64,000 bases of DNA from Chinchilla lanigera. Taxonomy: Eukaryota > Chordata > Mammalia > Rodentia > Chinchillidae. The stretch's first letter is position 1. Each line of letters opens with the position of its first letter. Location: positions 8,584,070-8,648,069 of the forward strand of contig NW_004955466.1 in NCBI RefSeq assembly GCF_000276665.1, in the 5' to 3' direction. Made by a program: the position numbers and the translations under genes. This document shows positions 1-12,737 of this stretch, in pieces. The notes under the pieces are model-generated. The model was not told where the DNA came from. It saw only the letters and a list, made by a program, of their open reading frames with translations, and did no database searches.

Positions 1-1439
1 AGCATTGTTCAGGAAGCTGATGGCTCAGACTAGAGGCTTAGCTTAGGGGCCACAGAAACGGTCACCTGAGGGAAACCACAGAGGGGTCCCGATGGCACCT
101 GCCGGCCCTGAGCCCCTCCTATGGTCAAAACTACTCTTGCGCTGGCCTAGTTTGGGGCCAGAGCTGCTGCCGAATGGACGCCAGTGGGCACCTGCCTCGG
201 TGACAACCTGCTCACGGGAAGGTGAGCTATGTATGGGTGTGGCAGAACTGTGGTTGTCACCGCAACATCCTTTCCATCCCAGAGGACTTTCCCCTCCTGT
301 TACTTCCTCTCTGAATTCAGGGGTGAGGATGTGGTTCCGGTGTGGCCATTGCAGACTGTTGAGAATGTGGAGGAGATGAGAGGAGGACAAAGATGGTGTC
401 TCGTCTTCCTCTGCGTGTGCTCTCTCACTGTGAGGCTAATACTGCAGCCCTGGGGGAGAATAAATGTTCTTCACTTAGGTCAGCACCAGCAGGTTCCACA
501 TCCTCGCAGCCCAGAGCACTTGATCTGATGTAACCCGAAGGTCACCCAGTTAAGCCGGGTAGGTCTTCTCCCTCTAGCACCTGCTCAGGACAAGTGGCTC
601 TGGAGAGGATTTTATGTGTTATACCAACATTTATTTTAGTACTTGTGCATTTGTTTCAACATATGTTCAGTTTAAAATAGAAACAGAATATCAAGCCTAT
701 GACCTGTTTCCTTCTACCATGTTTTTATTTAAATAAAAAATATGGCTGATTTGTAAAGTTGATAGGAAATAAGAGTACTGGTGGGGTGCGGGACACATTC
801 CACTCCATGGCGCCCTGGCATCTGAGGATATAACAGGAGCAGGAGGAGCACCCTCTGACCTCTCCCACCCTTTTCCTCTGAAGCAGGTTGTGAGACTGCT
901 ATGAGGGGTACCCTCCCCACATCCTCAGGAGAGGAGCTGTATCCTGAAGCCCCAGCATTCCTTTCTCCCAGCCCTTATCATTAGATCATGTCCTCTTTGT
1001 CCAATCATACTTCTCCATGACCGCCCACTCCCTAACCTAGCATGAAAATGCTGAGGTTTCCCTGTTTCTTTGGGTCTTCATTTCTGAAATCTCCTGTGTC
1101 ACTTAAAATATATTAGGTAAATTTTCTCTGTTAATCAGACTTATGTCATAAAGACCTTTGCCAGGAATCTAGCAGTGTGTGAGAAAAGAGATCTGTTCTG
1201 AAGTGGAATACAGGATCAGGCATGGGACTAACCATCTGAAACAGGGGTCAATCTGATGGGGGGCTACTAGGAGCGAGGGCAGAAGGAGCAGAAATGCCAA
1301 ACACAAGAGACTGTTGAGTCAACACTGGATCAAGAGCCCTCCAGGTGCAGAAAACCACACTGGCCCAGCTCAGCTCCAGGCCATGAGCATCCTTCAAAGA
1401 AGCTTTCGCTCTGGGAAGCTGCTGTATAACGGGGTCTTC
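1..1439. other. Intergenic, no gene recognised
   Basis: No exon-like block, RNA gene or clear repeat was recognised. The short open frames on both strands have no family resemblance and overlap one another in several frames, as expected by chance in GC-rich sequence. Confidence 0.6.
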
Positions 1440-1765
1440 CTCTCAGAAATGCATATGGTGAGGTCCTAACCATCAGTGCCTCCGAATGGGACTGTACTGG
1501 AGACAGGGTCATCAAAGAGGTAATTAAGTTAAAATGCAACAACTAAGTCCCAACCCAATACAACTGGTGTCCTTCTACAAAGAGTGAGTGTGCGTACAAA
1601 CACACAGAGGAGAGACCATGTGACAATGCAGAGAGAAGATGAACCTCTCCGTGCTAAGGAGTGGAGCCTTCCAGACTCCAGAACTGTGAGCGGGACCTTT
1701 CTGCTGTGTAAGCCACTCAGTGTGCGCTACTTTGTTATGGCAACTCGGCAAAGTATCACAGGGGC
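1440..1765 (+). repeat. ERVL-MaLR LTR, MLT1-like
   Basis: Old solo-LTR remnant. Landmarks in the order known for MLT1: GGTGAGGTCCTAACC near 1458, GTAATTAAGTTAAAATG near 1520, ACTGGTGTCCTTCTA near 1563, ACCATGTGACAATG near 1615, CCAGACTCCAGAACTGTGAG near 1671, then TAAGCCACTCAGT and TACTTTGTTATGGCA near 1705-1742. No internal retroviral coding sequence is attached. Confidence 0.8.
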
Positions 1766-4731
1766 CGGAGAGAATTTTGCCCTTTGTAATCAAGAGCCCG
1801 ACCAGGCCCAGGAGCTCAGAGCTTGAGTTTGGGAAGGGGCAATCTGGGCCTGAGGATTCACTGTGGCTTCCTGGCCCGGGTCAGGCCCCTCTGTTGGGCC
1901 GCATCGTCCTCTGACGGGACATCTGCAGCAGATGCCGCCTGCCCTCCTGGTGGGGAACAAGATGGTACAAAGAACCCCCAGCCCTGCCAGGTTAGGGGCT
2001 CCCTGGTGTTCCAGCCCTGGATCAGTTGTAACAGTCCTGCAGGGACGACAGGGTTTACTGCCAGGAAGAGAAACCCCAGGAAGCCAGCCTTTCTGCTTTC
2101 TGGGACAGAGGGGGCTGAGGGGTGGAACGAGATTCTCCAGCCATGACTCATGCAAGGTTTCGTGGGGAAGGGAAGTTAAGAGTCATAATGACCATACTGA
2201 AAAGCAGTTAAGCCCATTTTCACGGCAGCATTACACAGCATTAAAAACTGCACAAGTTGATATTTACAACCACAGCTGCTAGGAACAAACGCACAACAAA
2301 CTGGGCAGCATGAATTCAGTGTCCTGGTCCAGGCCGGCCATGTGTGGACACAGGAACAAGGACCCAGGGAGCTTTGAGCTTTAGCAGAAAAGGCATCCAC
2401 CCTCACTCACTTGGTTCCTAATTCTGGGGCCCCTGAAATTCCGGAGGTGTTTGCCCTGGGCAAGGACACTGGTGTGAGAACAGGCCTGCCTGGCTGGGCT
2501 TCAGAGCCCATGCCTGAGAGTTACTGCTGTCCGGGTGAGAGGAAAACCCCAGGCTTTTGGGAAAGTGGAGAGTTTGTGGCTGTGGCTAGAACTGAGCGGT
2601 TTTTCCACTCCCAGTGTTTCTGGGCCTGAGCAAACACTTCCAGCAGCAGAAAGACTTGGACAGACAGCATTGAGGAAATCCCAAGAAGTGGGGGGCCCAG
2701 CAGGGAGAAAAACAGGCTCTTTCAGAGAGGGCAGGAGATTGGCAGGTACTAAGTGGGGGGTTTGAGGTTTAGCCAAGGGCTGGTGCCACACAAGAAGCAC
2801 GGCGCCGGGAGAACCTTGCGTCCCCAAAAGCCTAGGCACTGAGGGCCAGACATGCAGTAGTTTCAAGCCAGCTGGTGACATCAGTGTGTTCATCGGTCTG
2901 CTAACATTTATTGAGTACCAAGTGTTTACCAAGGGCACCAGCAGCAGCAGAGGAAAACATCAAAAACCAGAGCAGATTATCCTTCGGCATTCCAGTCTTT
3001 GAACTTAACGGGCAGCAGCAGTTGGCCTCCCTACCAGCTTTTCAGTGCAGTAAACAGGAGGCAGGCGAGATGTAGTCACAGGGAAGTGAGTTCTTCATCT
3101 GACCCCGCCACAGCCCCTGAGCGCATCCAAAGCCCTGTTTGCTTGGTGCTGACTGGCTTCCCAAGGATCCGACCAACACTTCCCGTGTGCCCCACCAGCA
3201 GACATTCAAAGCAGCCCGGGTGGAGCACGTGCCGAGAGCATCTCTTTCAGTTGTACGAGAACTATTACTAGGGTGCAGGCCTTGCAGATAAGGGGCTGGG
3301 GAGTTCCCTGGACTTTTGAAAGCCCAGGAGAAGCCATTTCCTTGCCCACTTTCTCACGCTGTCCTGGAATGACACCTGTCCTTCCCCTGCCTGATGCCAA
3401 AAGGAGAAAACATTTTTAGAAATGAGCGCAATGAAGAGCCTGATTCTCCCCGCCGCCCTTCACTCTCCCACCCCAGCGCCCCATCCCAGAAGGGAAAGAG
3501 CCCTGAAAATGCCAAAGGAGCTTGCGCTCCCAACCTCACAAATGCCTGATAGAAGAAACCAGAATGAGCTATCGAGGGCTGATGCGTCCCACACCATACA
3601 ATTAATTATTCTTCCCATTCTTCACAATTCTGCGATATAGCCGGTCGTTTTGCAAATGTGAAAATGCAGACAATGAAAAGATTAAGTCACTGCAATATGC
3701 AAAGCCAGAGAGTCTGATGACAAAGGTTTCCTCCCCTGCCTGCCTTGAAATCGCTCCATGTGTCTATAATCAGCGATTACAACTCACTCAATTGCAAGAA
3801 TAATAAATTTGGAGTCCATCTGAAAGGGAGCTGAGCAGCTATAAATAAAGGCTTGTGCGCAGTACTCTTGAGCAAGATCCAGGAAACTACAAGGAGCCAC
3901 AGTGCTCCCACCTGAATCCATTTTCCACTCAGGACTCAAGTCAGCAGAGGTTGATGGTTCTGTGCGCATCACGATGTAAGAGTGAGGCCGTCCACACCGC
4001 TGCCTTGAATCCTGCTTGCAGCAGCAGTTTATTCCAAGAATCTGCTTCAGAGGGGACCAGAAATAGAAATGCCAGTTTCGCATATTTCAACCCTAATGCT
4101 GTAGCACTTTGACCTTTTCTGGAACAGCTGGCATGTCTGTGCATTGACACTTGATGTGTCCCACGTCGGCTTGAAAAGCCAGGTTCTTCCAAGGCAGCAG
4201 TTACCTTCAGAAAAGCACTTGCACGACTCCCTAATGTTTTAAACATTTTACCCTCGCCTGATGCAGTCAAAATGTCTAAAGCTAATGAGGTATTCAGGAC
4301 CAAAGCACTCATCAAGGTGTGAACCATGGTCAAGCCTGGGCTTTGACTTCATGTTTTGAAAGTGAGGATGACTAACTAAGGAGATGCACTATGACCTTAA
4401 CTAACAACTAGCTCATTTAGGTCATCTTCTGACTGCGATGGTGTGGACAGTCTATCGCAGAGGTCAAAGCCTGGTGTGCTAGAAGTCATGTGCTGGAGGC
4501 TGAGAAAGCCAAGCTAGGGAAGCCAGGAACATCCAACAGTGGAAATGGGCAGAGGAAGGAGAAAAAAGCAAGCGTATTCATTCCCTCCCTCACAACCTGC
4601 TCCCCCTCGGCCCTGCAGGTGCCTGCATCACCCTAAAAGACACACACCCGTCTGAGTCAGTACAGCACCTCCCAAATGACCGGCACACATCAGCAGCAAA
4701 ATAACAGGAGTTTTCAAAAGCCAATTTGCAA
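1766..4731. other. Intergenic, mostly unique
   Basis: GC-richer DNA without a recognisable gene. A stretch at about 2897-2940 (CTAACATTTATTGAGTACC) resembles the start of a MIR element. Another MIR-like stretch is listed separately. The open frames at 1790-2282 overlap on both strands and look fortuitous. Confidence 0.55.
3590..3720 (+). repeat. MIR-like SINE remnant
   Basis: TTATTCTTCCCATTCTTCAC followed by GAAAATGCAGACAATGAAAA, AGATTAAGTCACTGCAATAT and AAAGCCAGAG follows the MIR order (ATTATCCCCATTTTACAGATG, GAGGTTAAGTAACTTGCCC, CACAGCCAG). Strongly diverged. Confidence 0.45.
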
Positions 4732-4922
4732 GCCGGGCATGGTGGCGCACGCCTATAATCCCAGTACTCAGGAGGCTGAGGCAGGAGGATCATTACGTGT
4801 TTGAGACCAGCCTGGCCTACAAAGTGAGCTCAAGGCCAGCCTGAACTGCACAGTGAGACCTTGTCTCAAAAAACCAAACCAAAACAATAATAATAATAAT
4901 AACAATTTTAAAAATTAAATTT
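4732..4922 (+). repeat. B1 SINE with TSD
   Basis: 7SL-derived SINE: GCCGGGCATGGTGGCGCACG start, AGGCTGAGGCAGGAGGATCA, then the rodent B1 internal duplication (CAGCCTGGCCTACAAAGTGA / CAGCCTGAACTGCACAGTGA) and GAGACCTTGTCTC before an A-rich tail. Flanking direct repeats AAAAGCCAATTTGC and AAAAGCCAGTTTGC mark the insertion. Confidence 0.93.
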
Positions 4923-7900
4923 AAAAAGCCAGTTTGCTTCCATTTTGAAGGACTACCCTTTATTCTAAAAGCCTATCCTTTCACAACTTTGTTAAAATAT
5001 GCTTCCTTGGTGATATTAGATAGGAATTTGTTTTCTTTTCAGTGTTCTCACTTAACAAAATAACAAGTTAGCACTTTGTCTAGGCTTGGGCCATAGTCAA
5101 GTATGAGTTTGGATTTAATGTTTTTATCAAAATCTGTGGAATTTTACTGGTCTAGGAACCGCTGCATTGAAATGTCCTGAGAAATCCTGGCTTCCAGGAC
5201 GCAGGCACTGCACAGCGAGGACGAGCTCACCAATTCCGAGAGCCGGGGAAACAGACTCCGAACTGGGAGCAGAGTCAGGTGAAGACACGCTGCGTTCACT
5301 TCACCACTGCCGTGCGCCTCCCCTCCGCCTCGCAGCAAAGAGGAAAAGAGGATGGAGACACAGTCCCCAAAGAAAGAGCGAGGGAACTGGGAAGTTTTAT
5401 TATGGATGCTTTACCAGCCTTCCAGAAGGATGTGTGATTGTCAGGGTCTCTTATTCGTGTTCTCCATCACTCCACAATCCTGAGGAGGAGGAATTTGCCT
5501 CAGAATAAAGCGAGAATGGGCTTGGCCAGTCCTTGCTGCACCCCAGCGTTGGCATCTTTTGAGGCCCAAGTGAGCCTCCTTTCCGTGTCTCCTCTCTGTG
5601 CTCTCCAGGGCTGTATTCGCACATCCAAGGTAGGTATTTCTTAAGCCATTCTCTTCTAATCATGAAACCGGAAAAGGTAGAAACTTCTAAATAATAATAA
5701 ACTTATGGGAAGCTCCTTCTGTGCGTAGCCGTCTTCTAAGCAGAGTACAGATATTATCTTGCTACTTCCCCCGAGAAACCCAATGTCTCAGCAACTCAAG
5801 GGTCTCGCTACTTCTGCAGCTGGGCCCTGGCGCCACTGGCCTTTCTTCCGCTAGGGTTTGCCGCAGCGCTGGCCACAGCCAGTGCCTAACAAGAGAAGTT
5901 TGAATTTATAAGAAAGACCAGAGTTTGACTGGGACAGTGTGGGTGTTGTCAAATTTGGTGTGATGGGACTGGTCTAGATGTTATTTGGGAATTTTCTTCC
6001 CTTCTTTCATTGTGGGAAACTGTTGACAGTTCACAGCCTCTGCACTCCTATGGGAATCTGGGTGGATATGTGTCAATACAGTCACAATTTCCAATTTATT
6101 GATCAGTCACTGGCTGTTACATGTGGGTATGTAATTCTATCATTTTAGATGTCCTGAAATTATGTGGACATGTACTAGGTCTACTAAATCAGCTATAAGC
6201 GTGTATATTTCCCAAAAGGATTAGCAAATTAGTACAGTATGCCTGTGTAAACACTTCTATTTTTAAACTAAACTATTTACTCCCTTAACTAACTTTTGGC
6301 TTTACCAACAGATATTAGCATAGCAAACTGGGGTTTTATGAAGCAGGAAAAAATAATAAAGCATGTTGAGGTTATTTTGCCCAAATAACTGCTTTTAAAA
6401 ACACGCCCTGGCTGGGAAGGCAACGTGGAGCCGGAGAAGGTCCACAAATGTGCAATAATGTGGTCAAGAGAATGGAAAGCTCTTGTCCAGCCACAAGGAG
6501 GAGAGCAGGGCTAGCGGAGTAGGGACAGGGAGAAGGAGAAGGAATCTGTTTCCTGAAAAGATGAAGGATGAAAGAAAAAAAAAAGCCATAAAGCTATGAA
6601 AGTAAAGCAATAGGAATAAAATGGGGAGAGGGGGTTTAGAGCCAGAGGGAGGAAGGGGGTGAGAGGCGGAAGGGGATTAAAAGATTCACACTGTGCTATG
6701 TCGGCGCACTTCCTCCCCAAGAAGGGTGTAAACCTCATGTACTGCAAACAGGCACCAATAAAAACAGCCATGAAACTGCAAGAGGTACAACGAAGACAAG
6801 CATGGAGAGTTGGTTCCAAATTCCAAAATCATAGAACTGCTTTTCCTTTCTACTCTGGAGGTTAAAGTAAATTTAGGAAGGAAATATTGCTCTTTGTGTA
6901 CTGGGTGACAGACGAAAAACAGGCATTCCTTTTTATAGAGTGAGAACCCAGGGACAAGCACTGGCTAAGGGATGGGTGAATAAATGAATCATAACAAATC
7001 ATTAACAGACAATAAGAAGTGGGGGGCACACACACCTACACTGATGTGCATGTCTTTACCACTTATGCCGAACATGAAAGGTTGTGCTGAATGGATAAAT
7101 GATAAGTCAGTACACAAATACTGTATTTGTGTAAGCCTACCCCTGTTTCTATCATTTCTCTTGAGTTTATGTATCAGTTAGATGTCAAATTTGATTTTCA
7201 TCCCTATGAAAATTAGTATTCTCCTCCTGTGACCCGTTTCAAAGCATTGTTATTATAGAGAAACAAGAGTCATCTCATAAAGTTCTTATTTTAAGTGAGA
7301 CAGAGTGACCTCTCCTAGCAGAACTATCAGCAGGGCACTAATTCAGGGGTAGGGCTTTTGATTTACCTCTTATTAGCACTGACCCAAGTTCTGCCTCCCA
7401 CCACACACATCCCTCTACACCACCGAATTGTCACGACCTCCAGATGCGGCGTTCCTAAACTCTTCAGCCTGGGGCTTGGGACACTGGGTCATGGAGGTGC
7501 CCACAGGGACCTGTTCTAAATGCATCAAAGGAGAGGAAGAAAAAGGCTGGGGACCCTTTGTGAGATTCGGTTCCATGTGCCGTTGCATTCCGCTGGCTTC
7601 TCCTGACACAGCCTTTGGTTAGCAGATAATCACACCCTGAAGGACTCAGGACTCGGATCGATGTTGCAGGCTGCCCAGCACGGGCCAGCCTTGTGGGGCC
7701 GGACGAGCATGGTGCTCATGGATCGTCTGCTCCAAGTAAAATCTGAGAGAGCTTTGCCTTAAATGGTAATTTTTTTTTTTTCCTGGCAAAAGTCCCTTAT
7801 ACCTTCTTCTTACTGTGATCCCACTAAAAGCAGAAAATGGCTTTCTGGAAAGTCTTTCTTGTTTGAAAAACCAGCTATAGTACAAGGCATGTCAGCTTGA

Positions 7901-8606
7901 GAAATGAAATATGTGTATTTTTATAGGTCATTATGAAATAAAGTGCCAGTAATTTTGATGATGATTATTATTAAAGGATATAATAATTATTTCACATACC
8001 CATTTGTCTCCTTCGGAAACCTTGCAGGAGTCAAGATCCCAAACCAAGCCCACTCTTCTGGATTTCCAAACGGTTTTTTTTGCCTTGTTTTGTTTTGTTT
8101 TTGTTTTTCTCAAGGATAAAGAGAAATTCTCATGAAGTTCTGTTCCAGCCGTGACTGACGGGGTGGGGTGCTTTAAAACTGTGTTTCCTAATATTATGGT
8201 ACAATATGGACTCAAAACCTTAGTCCAAATCTCCTCGGCCATATAAAACATGTCACATAATTATATTTTTGGTTAGGGAGGAGTGTTACAAAATAAATAT
8301 TTCCCCTGTAGAGCGCACTGGGAAATGTTTGCTGACACCTACGCCAAACCCAGCAGGTTGTCTTGGAAGAGTTTGGCAAAGAACAGGCCCCCCCTTAATG
8401 AGGTGCTGGACTTGGTCGAAAATTAAATATTAATTTTTTAAAATACTGCATTTTTAAAATCAAAACTAAGGCCTGCATGTGGGCGTCTGAGACTTCTGAG
8501 TTCCTCATCCGTGAAATGTGCTGGGCCGGTCAAAGATTGTCTGCTTTTATTGGATTGCAATATTCTGTCTCTCCTGAAAGCAGTCTTTGGAAAATACCAA
8601 GAAGTT
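4923..8606. other. Intergenic, mostly unique
   Basis: No gene recognised. 5160-5500 is open in one frame (113 codons) but has no family resemblance and overlaps another open frame on the opposite strand. 6520-6700 is purine-rich. A MIR fragment is listed separately. Confidence 0.55.
5685..5775 (+). repeat. MIR-like SINE remnant
   Basis: AATAATAATAAACTTATGGG, then CTTCTGTGCGTAGCCGTCTTCTAAGC and ACAGATATTATCTTGCTACT follow the 5' half of MIR (AATAATAACATTTATTGAGC, TATGTGCCAGGCACTGTTCTAAGC, TACATATATTATCTCATTTA). Confidence 0.5.
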
Positions 8607-8651
8607 TCTTTCTCTCTTTCTTCCTTCCTTTTCTTTCTTTCTTTCTTTCAT

Positions 8652-8709
<58 letters not shown>

Positions 8710-8943
8710 TTCCTTCCTTCCTTCCTTCCTTCCTTCCTTCCTTTCTTTCTTTCTTTTTTCCTTCCTTCCTTCCTTCCCTCCTTCTTTGTTTCTTTTTCTT
8801 TCTCTCTTTCTCTCTCCTTCCTTCCTTCCTTCTTTCCTTCCTTCTCTCTTATCTTTCTTCTTTCTTTCTCTTCTCCTTCCTTCCTTCTCTCTCTCTCTCT
8901 CTGTCTCTCTCTCTGTCTCTCTGTCTCTCTCTCTCTCTGTCTG

Positions 8944-8978
<35 letters not shown>

Positions 8979-8986
8979 GTCTGTCA

Positions 8987-9052
<66 letters not shown>
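8607..9052. repeat. Compound pyrimidine microsatellite
   Basis: About 445 bp of almost pure C/T on the plus strand: (CTTT)n from about 8630, (CCTT)n from about 8705, mixed CTTT/CCTT blocks to about 8890, then (CT)n with interspersed CTGT to 9042, closing with (CA)5. All six frames are open over long distances because the tract has no stop codons; the resulting Ser/Phe/Leu-, Pro/Ser/Phe- and Arg/Glu/Lys-rich frames are artefacts. Mirror-symmetric polypyrimidine tracts of this kind can form triplex (H-) DNA. Confidence 0.97.
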
Positions 9053-9575
9053 ATTTCTTTTTTCTCTATTTCCCCTCCTGGGAAATTCTTTCTGAAAGAG
9101 CTGTTAATGGTTACCCCATTTGATTCCAGGCTATCAGCTCCGAGGCCATGTGCATACTTATGGGTCAGTGGGCCATGCAGGTTCCGATGGGGAGCGCTCC
9201 CCTCTGTCACACGTCCAGCCTGGATCCCCCCTTGCTGTCCAGTGGCACCCAGGTAATCAGAACAGCCTCACATGTGCCGGCTCCAGAGTGAATGTGACGA
9301 CTGCAGAGGTGACCACGGGGCTCTCTCCTCTCCCCCTCCCCCAGGAGACTGACAGCCTCCTTCTCAGCATCTTACAGCTCTGGGCTCTGTATCCAACCAT
9401 GGCTCCTGCTCTCCCCCACCCTAGGCAGAATCCCCCTCCTAGCTTGCACGCTCACAAGTATATCTCACTCCACACAAACCCTCCAGCTCTGTGAACTTCC
9501 TGTGCAAGCCCGGTAAGGACTGCATGTTTATTATTCTGGTACTTTTGATGTGACTGTACATTTTGTTCACTTATT

Positions 9576-9663
9576 TACTTACTTGTTTTTCACATTACTA
9601 AGGCTCTAACCTAGGGACTCACACACTAGGCAAGTGATCTACCACCAAGCGACATCCCCAGCC
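9576..9663 (-). repeat. ID-type SINE remnant, antisense
   Basis: CTCTAACCTAGGGACTCACA, CTAGGCAAGTGATCTACCAC and GACATCCCCAGCC are the reverse complement of the tRNA-derived ID module (GGCTGGGGATGT, GTAGATCACTTGCCTAG, TGAGTCCCTAGGTT). Diverged and without a clear TSD. Confidence 0.6.
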
Positions 9664-10551
9664 AGCCTGTGTGTTAATGCCCTAAGATCCTGGAAATAGT
9701 CCTCCTCACACAACTGCTAGAATCTCAAAGCACAAGAACAAAGGTAGGAAGCAGAGGCAGGCCAGCCTTTGAGACATTCTTCTCATCACAACTCCTGCTC
9801 AGCCCTCAGGATGGAATTTCGGCAACACCCAAGACTCAATTCATGCCTAGGTTTTAAAATCATTGCACTGTAAAAGGATTTCTTTTGAAGAGGCTAAGAG
9901 AGGAGAAGCTTGATGAAATCATTCCACAGTTTTTAAAGATCAGGTGGGTAAAAGTAGCCAGGAAATATTCAAAAACAAAAATAAGGATAGGACATATGCT
10001 TGGTTGGATACGAAAACAAGTGAGTTCCACTCCGTCTAGTGTGTGGAAAGCAGAAAATGATGCCTCTCTGTCCTCACAACTGCAAATCACCATTTGAATC
10101 ACAAAATCGTATTTGTTTTAATCCAGCAGAAATCTAAGGTCCTGGAGACCCTGAAACCTGGAATCTAAGGAAAGACAGCTGCTCTTGGGAGCAATGGAAC
10201 ACAAGCGTGGGCTTATGGATGCGTGTGGGAAGAGAGGACACGGGGTGCCATGCATAAAGTACAAAGAAGCCAGCTAAAAGGTTTAACAAATCACTAAAGG
10301 CCAAAAGTGATCAGTATGGGAGGATGGCAGCCCTGAGAGCTGAAAACACACGAAGATTTCATGCCTCCTTGAGGCCTCTCCACTGGGTGAGAGGGGTGAA
10401 TGCGGGGCTGGAGGCCAGAGAAGTTGTCCTGTGTGGTGCAGACCTGGGTGAGGGGAGCACAAACACCTTCTTCCCCTGAGCTCCCACGGCGGGACAGTGA
10501 AGTCTGGTACAGTGAGGGTGCAGCTGCAGACATACCATAGCAAGGGAAGCT
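9664..10551. other. Intergenic, no gene recognised
   Basis: Unique-looking DNA. The open frames of 70-96 codons in this stretch overlap on opposite strands and show no domain or splice context. Confidence 0.55.
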
Positions 10552-10941
10552 GTCTTGGTTACTTTTTTCTCTCTGCTGGGACAAAATACCTGATGCCCAA
10601 AATTAAGGAAGGAAAGGTTTATTTCGCTTACAGTTCGTTGAAGTTTCAGTCCGTACTTGGCAGATTATAAGGCAGAGTGGCACATGGCAAAGAGCTACAG
10701 CTCAGGGCGGCAGAACACAGCTAAGCTGCAACCACACACCAGGGCGGAGTGGCAGAGGAATCACCTCAAGCACCCTTTTCCTCTCCTTTACATATGCAAA
10801 CTATCCACCCCAGGGCTTGTGTAGCTCTACACCCCAGGGCGGTGTAGCTCTCACACCGACAAGCAGTCAAACCCTAAAAGCCTGCCCCATGGCCGCTTGA
10901 AGCTTTGGGGGGACACACAGATTCAAACCATAACAGAAGCG
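10552..10941 (-). repeat. ERVL-MaLR-type LTR, antisense
   Basis: Starts with TTGGTTACTTTTTTCTCTCT GCTGGGACAAAATACCTGAT near 10556, has AGGAAGGAAAGGTTTATTTC (antisense poly(A) signal) and ends GGGGGGACACACAGATTCAA ACCATAACA at 10941. The reverse complement therefore starts TGTTATGGTTT and contains AATAAA near its end, the layout of a MaLR LTR. Two other antisense copies and one sense fragment are in the window. The exact subfamily is not assigned. Confidence 0.65.
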
Positions 10942-10989
10942 TACCTGATAAAAACCCTCCACTCCTCGTACCCCAGGGACACATGCGCA

Positions 10990-11456
10990 CCCATGTTACA
11001 GCACACAAGCCATGAGGGCTAAATCTTGGAAGCAGCCTATGCGCCCATCAACAGATTCATGGATTAAGAAAAGGTGGTATTTACGCAGAGTAGAGCACTA
11101 CTCTGCCATAAGGAAGGATAAACTAGAGTCATCTATAGGAAGATGGATGCACCTTGAGGCCATACTGTTAAGTGAAGCAAATCACACCCAAGTTTAAATA
11201 TCACATGGGTCCTCTTATATGAGAAACCTAAACTGTAATTAAAGAGCAAAGGAAAGGATAGATAATAGGAAGAAGGGAGCTAGATCTTTCTCCAATTGAA
11301 AGGGGGTCAAGAGATGGCAGGAAGGGGAGGAAGAGGGGAGGGAAAGGGGATGAGAAAAGGATCTAAGATGTGGACATGTGCCAACGCCATGCAAGGAGTG
11401 TAAACACTGTACACTGTAAACACATATCAAAAACCCCAAACAAATAAAAAACAACT
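10990..11456 (+). repeat. L1 3' end (sense)
   Basis: The order GGCTAAATCTTGGAAGCAGC, AGTAGAGCACTACTCTGCCA, ATAAGGAAGGATAAACTAGA, AAGATGGATGCACCTTGAGG and TTAAGTGAAGCAAATCACAC is that of the end of L1 ORF2. It is followed by a purine-rich 3' UTR (GGAGGAAGAGGGGAGGGAAA near 11325) and an A-rich end. It is 5'-truncated and carries no intact coding sequence. Confidence 0.85.
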
Positions 11457-11468
11457 CTACATCCCTGG

Positions 11469-11636
11469 GCTATTCACAGTGGTACAGGCCAGTAATCCCA
11501 GGCTAAGGCAGGAGGATCCCTTTGAGCTTGAGGCCAGCCTGAGGTACATAGTGAATTCAAGGCCAGTGTGAACTACATAGCAAAACCTTGTCCCCCCCCA
11601 AAAACCAAAAACAAAACCAAATGAAAAAACAAACAC
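11469..11636 (+). repeat. Diverged B1 SINE with TSD
   Basis: CAGGCCAGTAATCCCAGGCT AAGGCAGGAGGATCCC, then GGCCAGCCTGAGGTACATAG and GGCCAGTGTGAACTACATAG (internal duplication) and AAAACCTTGTC before the tail. Direct repeats AACTCTACATCCCTGG (ending 11468) and AACTCTCCATCCCTGG (ending 11654) flank it. Confidence 0.82.
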
Positions 11637-12017
11637 AAAACTCTCCATCCCTGGTCAGAGGCAGGAGCTGGTTCTGAGCCTTGAATCTGTGGGAGCTTAC
11701 CTACAAGTAGGAGAGGGGCAGGACATGTTTCCCCCGGTATATGACCCAAAGCACAGCCTGGCTGCCACAGGAGGAGGCAGGATTTCTGAGGAAAGCCAAC
11801 TGCTGAGACCCAGACACACAAGGACTGGCTAGCCTGAGATCATACCAGGACCAGACATGTACCCAATACCTGGCATTAGTCATAAGTGACAATAGTTGAT
11901 GCCCAGAATGTAGGACAAGTACAAGGAGAAACACCCTTTTGGGAGCACAGACACAAAGTGAGAGATGAAAATTAAGGGAGAAGAGCAAGACTGGAAAAAA
12001 ATTCTCTGCCTTCTGAG

Positions 12018-12730
12018 ATGAATGCACACTTCTCAGATGAAGAAACACAAACAGCAAATAAACTATGAAAAAATGTTCAACACCATTGGTCATCCAAGAA
12101 ATGCAAATTAAAACATCACTGAGATTCCATCTCACCCCAGAAAGAATGTCTGTCATTAAGAAATTAACCAATAACAAATGCTGAAGGGGCTGTGGGGAAA
12201 AAGGAACCCTTCTGCACTGTTGGTGGGAGTGCAGACTGATGCAACCACTGTGGCAATTAGCGTGGAGATTCCTAAAAATCCTAGGATTAGAGGTCCTATT
12301 TGACACAGCTATTCTCCCTCTGGCTATCTTCCCAGAAGAATTAAAAACATCATACCACAGTGATATATATGCACCCATGCTTATAGCAGCACTATTTGTA
12401 ATAGCTAAATCTTGGAAACAACTCAAATGCCCACCAGCCAAGGAATGAATAAAAAAGAAGTGGTCATTTTATATAATGGAATACTACTCAGCCATAAAGA
12501 AGGATAAACTTGAGACTCCTGTAGGTAAATAGCTGCAATTCAAGACCATACTCGTAAGTGAAACAAATCAGACGCAAATGTATAAACATGGCTTTGTCTC
12601 ACTAGTGTGAGAAACTGAAAGAGTAAATAAGATCCAAATTGTACAATAGATATTGTGAAATGGGAGGAAACAGTTCAAAAAGAAAGAGAAAGTGGGATGA
12701 GGGAAAGGAGAAAAGAAGGAAGGGAAAAGG
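12018..12730 (+). repeat. L1 ORF2 C-terminal end and 3' UTR (sense)
   Basis: GATGAATGCACACTTCTCAG, GGTCATCCAAGAAATGCAAA, GATTCCATCTCACCCC, CTGTTGGTGGGAGTGCAGAC and GGAATACTACTCAGCCATAA are typical of the L1 ORF2 3' end. The frame is broken by stops. It is followed by an AG-rich stretch and a TG microsatellite. Confidence 0.88.
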
Positions 12731-12732
12731 AA

Positions 12733-12737
<5 letters not shown>

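Noticed and set aside
1790..2282. Overlapping open frames of 97-139 codons
   Set aside because: Open on both strands at once in GC-rich DNA, no family resemblance, no splice or conservation evidence.
5167..5508. 113-codon frame on the plus strand
   Set aside because: No recognisable domain and an overlapping frame on the other strand; could be chance.
8477..9256. Long open frames of 160-260 codons on both strands
   Set aside because: They are translations of a C/T microsatellite that lacks stop codons; the peptides are Ser/Phe/Leu or Arg/Glu/Lys repeats.
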